Shown here: positions 18,693 to 24,633 of the stretch, in pieces
Layout of the letters: each line of letters opens with the position of its first letter
Numbering within the stretch: the stretch's first letter is position 1
Assembly: GCA_964632485.1 (NCBI GenBank)
Contig: CAZWDO010000001.1
Span: 91,308-115,940, forward strand
Origin: CAZWDO01 sp964632485 [NCBI: uncultured bacterium]
GTDB taxonomy: Bacteria; JAGOEH01
Direction of reading: 5' to 3'
Length of the DNA: 24,633 bases
Program-made: the position numbers and the translations under genes
The notes under the pieces: model-generated
The model's input: the letters and a program-made list of their open reading frames with translations, nothing else
Database searches by the model: none
What the model was told of the DNA's origin: nothing

Positions 18693-19375
18693 TGATTTAA
18701 AGCGTGATATAAGATATTTATCCCCATTTTGAAGGCTTCTTCCCGGATTTCAGGCGGATCATGATGAACATCACTATCCGCCCAACCATCACTGATATTC
18801 GATTCATAGCTATAAAACAAAACGAGGCGCCCTTCATGAAAAATCCCCAATCCTTCCGGGGGTTTTTCATCGTGCAGGTGAATTTTGGGTACACCCCGGG
18901 GAAATGAATAAAAACAATGATAAATAGGATGAGAAAAGGGTACGGGAATCAACTCTTTTTCGGGGAACAGCCGGGAAACTTCACGCCGGAAGGCTTTATC
19001 CAACCCATAATCATCATCCACATAGAGAAATCCTCCGTTCTGAAGATGTTTACGCAACATGCGGATATCTTCATCGGAAAAAACAATATTCCCATGGCCG
19101 GTAATAAACAGAATCGGATAATAGAAAATATTGGGATCAGAGGGAGTAAGAATTGCTTGATCCGGATCACACTGAGCTCCGGCGCGTTTACTAAATTCAT
19201 TCAGTAGATTGGGAATAATTGACCGGTCGTTGTACCAATCACCTCCCCCTCCATATTTTAACCGACAGACCGTCAGTTTCGTTTGCTGGAGCGACTGTGC
19301 GGTTAAAGAGGAACTGAACAAAACCCATACAAAATATATCACATTGAAATAAAGCTTAAACCTGACTGGATGCAT
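18689..19375 (-). CDS. Secreted DUF4159 protein
   Basis: This protein of 228 aa has a signal peptide ending near LTAQ-S (residue ~28). It shows the DUF4159 (PF13709) pattern: LKYGGGGDWYND, then FITGHGNI, LQNGGFLYVDDDYG, HPIYHCFYSF, GRLVLFYSYESNISDGW, and FKMGINILYHAL. The family is widespread in FCB-type bacteria and has a flavodoxin/GATase-like look, but no activity is established. Starting at the ATG at 19375 places GGAG (19383-19386) 7 nt upstream; the ATG at 19381 would be only 1 nt from it. It overlaps the TldE-like gene by 20 nt and the comEC frame by a few bases, so it is mid-operon. Confidence 0.9.
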   Translation of the reverse strand: MHPVRFKLYFNVIYFVWVLFSSSLTAQSLQQTKLTVCRLKYGGGGDWYNDRSIIPNLLNEFSKRAGAQCDPDQAILTPSDPNIFYYPILFITGHGNIVFSDEDIRMLRKHLQNGGFLYVDDDYGLDKAFRREVSRLFPEKELIPVPFSHPIYHCFYSFPRGVPKIHLHDEKPPEGLGIFHEGRLVLFYSYESNISDGWADSDVHHDPPEIREEAFKMGINILYHALNQ

Positions 19376-20690
19376 AGACATTCTCCATTAACCAGGGGCA
19401 GGCAGTCACATTATCTACTACCGTCAGTTCCGACCCCATTTTTTGAATTTTTTTAAAAAAGGAAACTAAGGGTTCTCGTAGATAAAGTTGGCGGATTCCA
19501 TAAACCAGCTTGCCCTGCTTATAATATTGACCATATCCCAAGAGATGAAGATTTTGAAATTTATCGATAAAGATATCATTCAAACTCACCAGATAGATAC
19601 CCGGATCAAGCGACATCAATAAATTGGCAATTTTTTCCTTGCCGGCGGTCATCACCAGATTAGTGGGCTGAGTAAACAGATTCAAACTTCCATCAAACGA
19701 GTGGATCGCATGAATATCAGCGGCATCTGCACCTGAATCGGAGTATGCGCGCAATCGATTTTTAACGAATCCCTGATGGATCAATTCCATCCGTTGAGAA
19801 TTGATTCCCAGAACATCGAATGGCCGCGTCCGCCATCCATTAGTGAGGGTACCATCATCCCAAAGCGAAAAATCGCGGGGGAAATACTGTACGTTGGGAT
19901 CGTCAAACCAGGTCGTGGCGTTATCCACTGTTTTGATGAATGAAGCCGAGATAAAATTCATCAATGAGGCGACTGCGCTCGTTCCCATCAACAATCGGGA
20001 TTCTTTGCCATAAATGACGTTCTGGTTGGACATGCTTCCAATTAAGTCATTAATGATACTTTTAAATTGATTCGTGTCCAGAAGCTTAGCAAATTGGTGC
20101 GAACGTTGCCAATGTTCAAATTGTTGCTGGTCGGTTCCTGCTCCAATTTGAAAACTGCCGCCTAATTCCCAATCGCTTTTTTGGTACCGCTTATGAAAAG
20201 TCTGGCCTATCATATCATGATGGGTTACTGTCAGGCGGAGCCGAATCCAGGGAATCGACGTAATGGCTCGGTATTGTGTAATAATGGCGTTTTCTAAATC
20301 TGTCAGCAATTTAGTACGATCTTTATCGGTATGCAGGTCCAGTTCATTATCATAAATTTGAAAATTCAGATCCCGATAGCCACTATCAAGAGGTATCAAG
20401 AAAAATTCTCCTGTTGACGAGTCGGCGAATTTCAAACGCTTCAACTGCTGGTTAAGGTATTTATTAATCGTATCTGCGTCCGCAAATTGATTAACAATAA
20501 AACTAATAATCTGGTTCTGACTTCGGACTTGAACCCGCACAGATTGAAAGCGGCTTTCCTGAACACAGGATAACTGCCCTTTTTGGGAGGTGTACTCTGT
20601 AACCGATTCATTGATACCATACAATAGATATTCTAACGAAAGGGTATCGAGTTCCGTTTTAATTATCGCCAGGATTTCATTCCAATCCAC
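19356..20690 (-). CDS. TldE/PmbA-like peptidase-modulator family protein
   Basis: This 444-aa protein is a divergent TldD/PmbA family member. Visible traits are an N-terminal region with SVRVQVRSQNQ (the family's variable strand), a central domain with SRLLMGTSAVASLMNFIS, then PRDFSLWDDGTLTNGWRTRPFD...GINSQRMELIHQG, NLVMTAGK, and the C-terminal GYGQYYKQGKLVYGIRQLYL. There is no HExxxH zinc site, so it is TldE-like rather than the catalytic TldD. TldD-TldE heterodimers process small peptides in other bacteria; no TldD is in the window. The start is GTG at 20690, fixed by AAGGAG (20697-20702) 6 nt upstream, overlapping the stop of the acyl-CoA dehydrogenase gene. A role linked to its neighbours is unknown. 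Confidence 0.82.
   Translation of the reverse strand: MDWNEILAIIKTELDTLSLEYLLYGINESVTEYTSQKGQLSCVQESRFQSVRVQVRSQNQIISFIVNQFADADTINKYLNQQLKRLKFADSSTGEFFLIPLDSGYRDLNFQIYDNELDLHTDKDRTKLLTDLENAIITQYRAITSIPWIRLRLTVTHHDMIGQTFHKRYQKSDWELGGSFQIGAGTDQQQFEHWQRSHQFAKLLDTNQFKSIINDLIGSMSNQNVIYGKESRLLMGTSAVASLMNFISASFIKTVDNATTWFDDPNVQYFPRDFSLWDDGTLTNGWRTRPFDVLGINSQRMELIHQGFVKNRLRAYSDSGADAADIHAIHSFDGSLNLFTQPTNLVMTAGKEKIANLLMSLDPGIYLVSLNDIFIDKFQNLHLLGYGQYYKQGKLVYGIRQLYLREPLVSFFKKIQKMGSELTVVDNVTACPWLMENVYASSQV
19383..19386 (-). promoter_or_regulatory. Ribosome binding site selecting the DUF4159 start
   Basis: GGAG on the minus strand, 7 nt before the ATG at 19375 and only 1 nt from the alternative ATG at 19381. 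It sits inside the end of the TldE-like gene. Confidence 0.6.
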
Positions 20691-20696
20691 TCAAAA

Positions 20697-20702
20697 CTCC
20701 TT
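20697..20702 (-). promoter_or_regulatory. Ribosome binding site defining a GTG start
   Basis: AAGGAG on the minus strand, 6 nt before GTG at 20690. It overlaps the stop codon of the upstream acyl-CoA dehydrogenase gene, so the two are tightly coupled. Confidence 0.7.
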
Positions 20703-22410
20703 AATGTTTAATATTTAAAAATGGTTTTTTGAGTGTATCGATATCAGCGCCGTATTGATCGGCGATTTCACGAATAAACTGAAGAAGAGAGGCAACTTTT
20801 TGCGATGAGGAGAGATAAAAGAAACGGAAAATTTCCCGCCGTGACTCATTTGATTCGGCAACAGGCAAGTAAAGAGTCATACGATAAAGGTAAGAAACCG
20901 CTTCGACTAAATGATTCGCGCAAAAATCGATTATCTCTTTGGAATTTAATTTTTTCAGATAATCGACTTGATGGTTAAGGTCATCGATTAGCAGGAGGAT
21001 ATCCTTTTTTTCGGCGCCATATATTTCTGTCTCAACAGCCCGAAACCGATCCCATTCAGTATTCAAGGTGAAACTGGTAATGGCGCCGATAGTGGCAATA
21101 ATCTGCAATTGAGTTGTCCCCTCATAAATATTAGTGATACGGGCGTCCCTGTATAACCGTTCAATAGGGAAATCCTTCATATAACCACATCCGCCATGGA
21201 CTTGCAATGCGTTATATGCGACTTGGTTCGCCATCTCGGTGGCTGTAAATTTTGAAAGGGGGGTTAAGAATCCGGCTTGAACCGAATATTTTTTAACTTC
21301 ATCTTTAACCGGTTTTCCCTCGGCTTCTTTCCGCTCATACATATCGAGGTAATCGATGATCAAAGAAGTATGCATCAGCAAAGCGCGCGTCGTTTCTATT
21401 TCTGCCAGCATATTCATCATCATCTGGTATATTGCCGGAAAGTGAATGATCTTTTGCCCGAATTGTTCCCTCTCATTGGCATATTTGAGGGCCTCTTCAT
21501 AAGCGGCCTGGGCAATCCCCAAAGCTTGAAAAGAAACAGCTAACCGCGCACCGTTCATCAGGCTCATCGTATATTTGATCAAACCGAATTTACGACGGCC
21601 AACCAGTTCAGCTTCCGCCATATTGAATTGCAGTTCGCAGGTAGGAGATCCATGAATCCCTAATTTATGTTCAATGCGGCGCACAATCATATTGGAGTCT
21701 CGGGTACGGTCATAAAGAAAAAGGCTCAACCCCCGGCCCCCACGGCTATCTGCTTCAGAACGCGCTAAAACGAGGGAGATTTCACCGCATCCATTCGTAA
21801 TAAATCGTTTAACACCGTCAAGATACCATTTCCCATCCTTTTCAGTGGCTTTAAGCTCGACCACTTGCAGATCGCTCCCTGCATCGGGCTCGGTCAATGC
21901 CATGGAACCGCTTACTTCCCCACTGGCAAAAAGAGGCAATATCCGGCGTTTCTGTTCATCAGATCCATATTTCCAAATTGTCACCGCGATATCCTGCAAT
22001 CCATATAAATTCATCAGACTGGCATCGGCTTGAGAAACCATTTCAACCATGACATTGTTCACCGTATTCGGGAGATTTAAACCGCCATATTGGCGGGGTA
22101 GAGTCCCTCCCATAAATCCTGCCTGGGCCAATACTTTCATATTTTCGCGGGTTTCTTCGGCCCAGAAAACAACCCCCTGGTCAAACGAAGCGCCCTTCTC
22201 ATCAACCGCGGTAGCGCGGGGCGCAATAAACTCATCACAAATCTGCCCGCCATTGCGCAACACCATCTCATACCAGGTTCGGGCTTCTTCCACAGATTGA
22301 AAATCATCGCCACTCTGTCCCTGAAAATTATCTTCCAAATCCGCGATAATTTCTTCAAAATTTATATTGTTCAAATGAAATTGACGGCTCTCATTATAAA
22401 AATTCGACAT
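20701..22410 (-). CDS. Acyl-CoA dehydrogenase (FAD), long form with C-terminal extension
   Basis: This 569-aa cytoplasmic enzyme catalyses alpha,beta-dehydrogenation of acyl-CoA and passes electrons to ETF. The N-terminal helical domain (~40-165), beta domain with SMALTEPDAGSD (169-180) and GVKRFITNG, and C-terminal helical domain with GARLAVSFQALGIAQAAYEEA are canonical. The signature QVHGGCGYMKDFPIERLYRD (403-422) precedes the catalytic base E430 in IYEGTTQLQ. Residues ~455-569 are an extra helical domain as in ACAD forms of ~570-600 aa. Acyl chain length cannot be judged. An AAGGAGGA site (22418-22425) lies 7 nt upstream, inside the end of etfA. Order etfB-etfA-ACAD makes ETF its direct partner. 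Confidence 0.96.
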   Translation of the reverse strand: MSNFYNESRQFHLNNINFEEIIADLEDNFQGQSGDDFQSVEEARTWYEMVLRNGGQICDEFIAPRATAVDEKGASFDQGVVFWAEETRENMKVLAQAGFMGGTLPRQYGGLNLPNTVNNVMVEMVSQADASLMNLYGLQDIAVTIWKYGSDEQKRRILPLFASGEVSGSMALTEPDAGSDLQVVELKATEKDGKWYLDGVKRFITNGCGEISLVLARSEADSRGGRGLSLFLYDRTRDSNMIVRRIEHKLGIHGSPTCELQFNMAEAELVGRRKFGLIKYTMSLMNGARLAVSFQALGIAQAAYEEALKYANEREQFGQKIIHFPAIYQMMMNMLAEIETTRALLMHTSLIIDYLDMYERKEAEGKPVKDEVKKYSVQAGFLTPLSKFTATEMANQVAYNALQVHGGCGYMKDFPIERLYRDARITNIYEGTTQLQIIATIGAITSFTLNTEWDRFRAVETEIYGAEKKDILLLIDDLNHQVDYLKKLNSKEIIDFCANHLVEAVSYLYRMTLYLPVAESNESRREIFRFFYLSSSQKVASLLQFIREIADQYGADIDTLKKPFLNIKH

Positions 22411-22413
22411 GAA

Positions 22414-23406
22414 TCAGTCCTCCTTCAAATAACGAATCATTACCGGGATCACTTCCTTGAGATCGCCGACAATTCCCATGTGAGCAATCTGAAAAATTGG
22501 AGCATGAGGATCGCTGTTAATGGCAATGATCTTATTGGATTCTTCCATTCCGGCGCGATGCTGGATCGAGCCAGAAACACCACAGGCGATATAAATTTTA
22601 GGACGGACAACCGACCCGGTTTGTCCGATTTGCCGTTCCTTGGGAGCGAAACCAAAATCAACAGCGGCGCGACTGGCGCCGATCTCCGCATGCAGGGCGT
22701 CGGCTAATTGTTGAACCAGTTTGAAGTTTTCACGGCTTCCAACTCCCGCGCCTCCCGTCACAATAATCTGCGCATGAGAAAAATCCACCCGGCCTTTCTT
22801 GACTTCAACCTCCAGAAATTGATTCTTAATCCAGCTTTCCCGCCAATCAATTTTGAAGGGTTCAATTCTGGTTGGAATAGATAACTTTTCCTCAGGAAGA
22901 AGCATGACCCCTTCACGCACAGTCGCCATCATGGGCCGACAATCGGGATTGACAATAGTCGCTAAAATATTGCCACCAAACGCCGGACGGACCTGATATA
23001 AAATCTTTCCTTTATCTTTATAATCATCAATATAAAGTTGTGTGCAGTCAGCAGTTAAACCGGTTTTTAAGGATGAGGCGATCAAGGGCGCGATATCCCG
23101 CCCCGTATGCGTTGCTCCAAAGAGAACAATGTCCGGTTTTTCCTCTTCCACCATCGCTTTGATAATATATTTATACGCCACGGAATGAAGATGACGCAAA
23201 TGGGGGTTAAGATAACTCAATACCCGGTGCATACCGTATTCAAAAACATCGTCCAAATTGTTCGGCTCCCGGTCGCCTACCAGCATACCGACGACTTCCC
23301 CCTGGAACGGAGCCATTAATTGAAACGCTTTGGCAGTCAATTCAAGGCTTACATTGCGCAGATCGCCAGTAACAGGATTTTTTTCTAAAAATACCATAAT
23401 TTTCAT
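22414..23406 (-). CDS. etfA: Electron transfer flavoprotein alpha subunit
   Basis: This 330-aa protein has an N-terminal nucleotide-binding-like domain (1-~190) and a C-terminal FAD domain with VTGGAGVGS (217-224), ERQIGQTGSVVRPKIYIACG (257-276), SGSIQHRAGME (278-288) and AINSDPHAPIF (295-305). The stretch RPAFGGNILATIV (140-152) followed by ATVREGVM resembles clostridial-type EtfA. It carries FAD and shuttles electrons from the acyl-CoA dehydrogenase. The ATG overlaps the etfB stop as ATGA, so synthesis is coupled and subunits are made in balance. Confidence 0.97.
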   Translation of the reverse strand: MKIMVFLEKNPVTGDLRNVSLELTAKAFQLMAPFQGEVVGMLVGDREPNNLDDVFEYGMHRVLSYLNPHLRHLHSVAYKYIIKAMVEEEKPDIVLFGATHTGRDIAPLIASSLKTGLTADCTQLYIDDYKDKGKILYQVRPAFGGNILATIVNPDCRPMMATVREGVMLLPEEKLSIPTRIEPFKIDWRESWIKNQFLEVEVKKGRVDFSHAQIIVTGGAGVGSRENFKLVQQLADALHAEIGASRAAVDFGFAPKERQIGQTGSVVRPKIYIACGVSGSIQHRAGMEESNKIIAINSDPHAPIFQIAHMGIVGDLKEVIPVMIRYLKED

Positions 23407-24266
23407 TGTTCCACCTCGACATAATCTTTCATAATATCACGAATCAATTGGCGAATTCCCATATCCTGGGATTCATAAATAGCCAGATTACCTCCGGCAA
23501 GAGAAATATTCTTGATCTGATGGACTTTGGTCGGGCTGCCTTTGAGACCGCACAAAGCCGGATCGATATTCAATTCAGCCTGGGTCAATACAGGAATGGA
23601 CCAGCCCTTCTCTTCTGCGGAAGATCGTTCGTCATCATTCCAAAGAGTTGAAAGTCGCGCCCGAAAATATTTCCGCATTTTAAATGAAGAAGGATAACGT
23701 GGGGTGTTCGCCTGGGAGGTTATCGTCAGGAGAACAGGTAGCGGAGCCCGCAACGTTTCAATTTGCAATTCTCCATCCCGTTTCACCACTACATATTCCG
23801 GAGCAACCTCGCACAACTCGGAGACATAGGTGACCTGATCAAAATCGAGCTTTTCCGCCACTTGCGGGCCAACTTGAGCGGTATCGCCATCAATAGCCTG
23901 GCGGCCGGCAAGTATAATATCCGCTCCACCCAGGCAAACAATGGCGCGCGCCAGAATCAGAGACGTTACTAAGGTATCTGAACCCGCATACGCGCGGTCA
24001 GTAATCAAATACACCCGGTCAGCTCCCATATAGAGCGCCATCTTTAAAATTTCAACTGCCGCGGGCGGCCCCATCGATACGACAGTAACCTCACCTTTTA
24101 ACCGCTCTTTTATCTCTAATGCCATTTCCAGCGCATTCAAATCCTCAGGATTAAAAACCGCCGGCAATACCGCACGATTGACCGTTCCGTCTTCTTTCAT
24201 CGCATTGCCTTTAATATTGGCAGTATCCGGAACTTGCTTAGCCAGCACAATGATTCTCTTTTTCAT
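23403..24266 (-). CDS. etfB: Electron transfer flavoprotein beta subunit
   Basis: This 287-aa protein begins MKKRIIVLAKQVPDT. It has FNPEDLNALEMALEIKE (38-54), GADRVYLITDRAYAGSDTL (81-99) and the nucleotide-binding GRQAIDGDTAQVGPQVAE (121-138). The DRAYAGSDT loop is the form seen in clostridial and electron-bifurcating ETFs rather than in mitochondrial ETF, where AMP sits instead; bifurcation here is an inference. Residues ~195-220 make a longer insertion before the C-terminal arm. First gene of the six-gene minus operon, with a GGAGG site (24271-24275) only 4 nt before the ATG. Confidence 0.97.
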   Translation of the reverse strand: MKKRIIVLAKQVPDTANIKGNAMKEDGTVNRAVLPAVFNPEDLNALEMALEIKERLKGEVTVVSMGPPAAVEILKMALYMGADRVYLITDRAYAGSDTLVTSLILARAIVCLGGADIILAGRQAIDGDTAQVGPQVAEKLDFDQVTYVSELCEVAPEYVVVKRDGELQIETLRAPLPVLLTITSQANTPRYPSSFKMRKYFRARLSTLWNDDERSSAEEKGWSIPVLTQAELNIDPALCGLKGSPTKVHQIKNISLAGGNLAIYESQDMGIRQLIRDIMKDYVEVEQ

Positions 24267-24300
24267 CGTTCCTCCGCATTTTTACGTTACTTAGGGCTTA

Positions 24301-24329
24301 ATAATAACCAAAATTTAACAAAAAGTCAA
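24301..24329 (-). promoter_or_regulatory. Promoter of the etfB-etfA-ACAD operon
   Basis: On the minus strand: TTGACT (24324-24329), a 17-bp spacer, TATTAT (24301-24306). Transcription would start near 24294, about 28 nt before the etfB ATG. Confidence 0.65.
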
Positions 24330-24378
24330 TCCATAAAAACAAATTATCCATGACAAATCACTTTTTTTATCTGAATTT

Positions 24379-24404
24379 CTGAAAACGGTTTTCTCCGGTT
24401 TCAG
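24379..24404. promoter_or_regulatory. Inverted repeat in the divergent region, possible operator
   Basis: CTGAAAACGG and CCGGTTTCAG form 10-bp arms with one mismatch around a 6-nt loop; a nested GAAAACGGTTTTC palindrome overlaps the left arm. It lies about 50 bp upstream of the etfB -35 and has no T-run on either strand, so a protein-binding site is more likely than a terminator. Confidence 0.4.
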
Positions 24405-24534
24405 CCTATCAATCTCACTCGATTCAAATCAAAACCATGAGTATAAGCTGTAATTTTTAAGTTTGAATCCGTTTAAAATTTGAGAATCCAGCCAATAGTA
24501 TTAAAGCAAAAGATTATTTGTTCATTTTTTTTTA

Positions 24535-24563
24535 TTGACAATGAACGATTTTTTTGCTAAATT
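24535..24563 (+). promoter_or_regulatory. Promoter for the right-edge gene
   Basis: TTGACA (24535-24540), 17 bp, TAAATT (24558-24563), preceded by a T-rich tract. The predicted start is about 24570, directly at the ATG at 24571, which would make the message leaderless or nearly so. Confidence 0.6.
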
Positions 24564-24570
24564 AACGTTT

Positions 24571-24633
24571 ATGAATGCAATGTGTGAAAATTTAAAACAA
24601 CTCAATGAAAAATCGATAGAAGACCCAACTGGC
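24571..24633 (+). CDS. Start of an unidentified gene, cut by the right edge
   Basis: An ATG at 24571 opens 21 codons to the window end (MNAMCENLKQLNEKSIEDPTG). A second ATG at 24580 is equally possible; neither has a Shine-Dalgarno site. The LNEKSIEDPTG stretch superficially recalls the entry to GGDEF domains (usually S..D.LTGL.NR), but the expected Leu before TG is missing, so no family is assigned. The well-placed promoter supports a real gene. Confidence 0.5.
   Translation, partial: MNAMCENLKQLNEKSIEDPTG

Larger units (their letters stand above)
24267..24570. other. Divergent intergenic control region
   Basis: This 304-bp stretch has no gene. It is AT-rich and holds the etfB promoter, an inverted repeat (24379-24404) and the promoter for the gene at the right edge. 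Between 24405 and 24534 I see nothing beyond AT-rich sequence. Confidence 0.8.

Noticed and set aside
24571-24633. Right-edge gene as a GGDEF protein
   Set aside because: Only a short resemblance (SIEDPTG), with a residue missing from the usual motif; 21 codons are too few.

Overview
This is a protein-dense window of about 24.6 kb with no RNA genes, phage or transposon genes, or CRISPR. The organism looks Gram-negative and flagellated or otherwise chemotactic. It has an alginate-export-type outer-membrane porin, a membrane chemoreceptor, periplasmic cell-wall enzymes and signal-peptide proteins. Most of the DNA is AT-rich, but codon-level reading is clean in the standard code. Five of the promoters I find carry a sigma70-like -35 hexamer (TTGACA or TTGACT), and four of these have a good -10 after exactly 17 bp. 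A DUF4159 protein, GHL10 glycosidases with Fn3/PKD modules and clostridial-type ETF suggest an uncultivated lineage near the FCB superphylum (Calditrichota, KSB1 or Marinimicrobia-like). That placement is inference from gene content only.

Layout. (1) 3628 to beyond the left edge, minus strand: a huge secreted multidomain GHL10 glycoside hydrolase (at least 1209 codons), ending in near-identical, GC-rich 101-aa Fn3 repeats that run off the window. (2) 3629-3804: divergent promoters. (3) 3805-14326, plus strand: five tightly spaced genes forming one probable operon. They encode a receiver-PAS-degenerate GGDEF-EAL c-di-GMP phosphodiesterase, a secreted calcineurin-like phosphoesterase fused to a PQQ-like beta-propeller, an outer-membrane porin, a Cache-type chemoreceptor, and a GHL10-AMIN-amidase_3 cell-wall hydrolase. 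(4) 14343-17184, minus strand: an unrecognised Trp-rich 603-aa protein and an ApbE flavin transferase, with their own strong promoter. (5) 17253-24266, minus strand: etfB-etfA-acyl-CoA dehydrogenase-TldE/PmbA-like-DUF4159-ComEC, a contiguous operon. (6) 24267-24570: a divergent regulatory gap with an inverted repeat, then the first 21 codons of a new plus-strand gene at the right edge.

How the parts may work together. ETF beta/alpha and the acyl-CoA dehydrogenase form a complete fatty-acyl-CoA oxidation electron-transfer module. The plus-strand operon mixes signalling (c-di-GMP turnover, chemoreception) with envelope functions (porin, secreted phosphoesterase, peptidoglycan hydrolase). It faces a second GHL10 enzyme across a shared promoter region, so the left 14 kb reads as a signal-controlled envelope or glycan-processing locus. 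The most distinctive items are the GHL10-amidase fusion, the GC-shifted tandem Fn3 modules, the ComEC frame that lacks any ordinary start codon for its N-terminal domain, and the unknown protein paired with ApbE.
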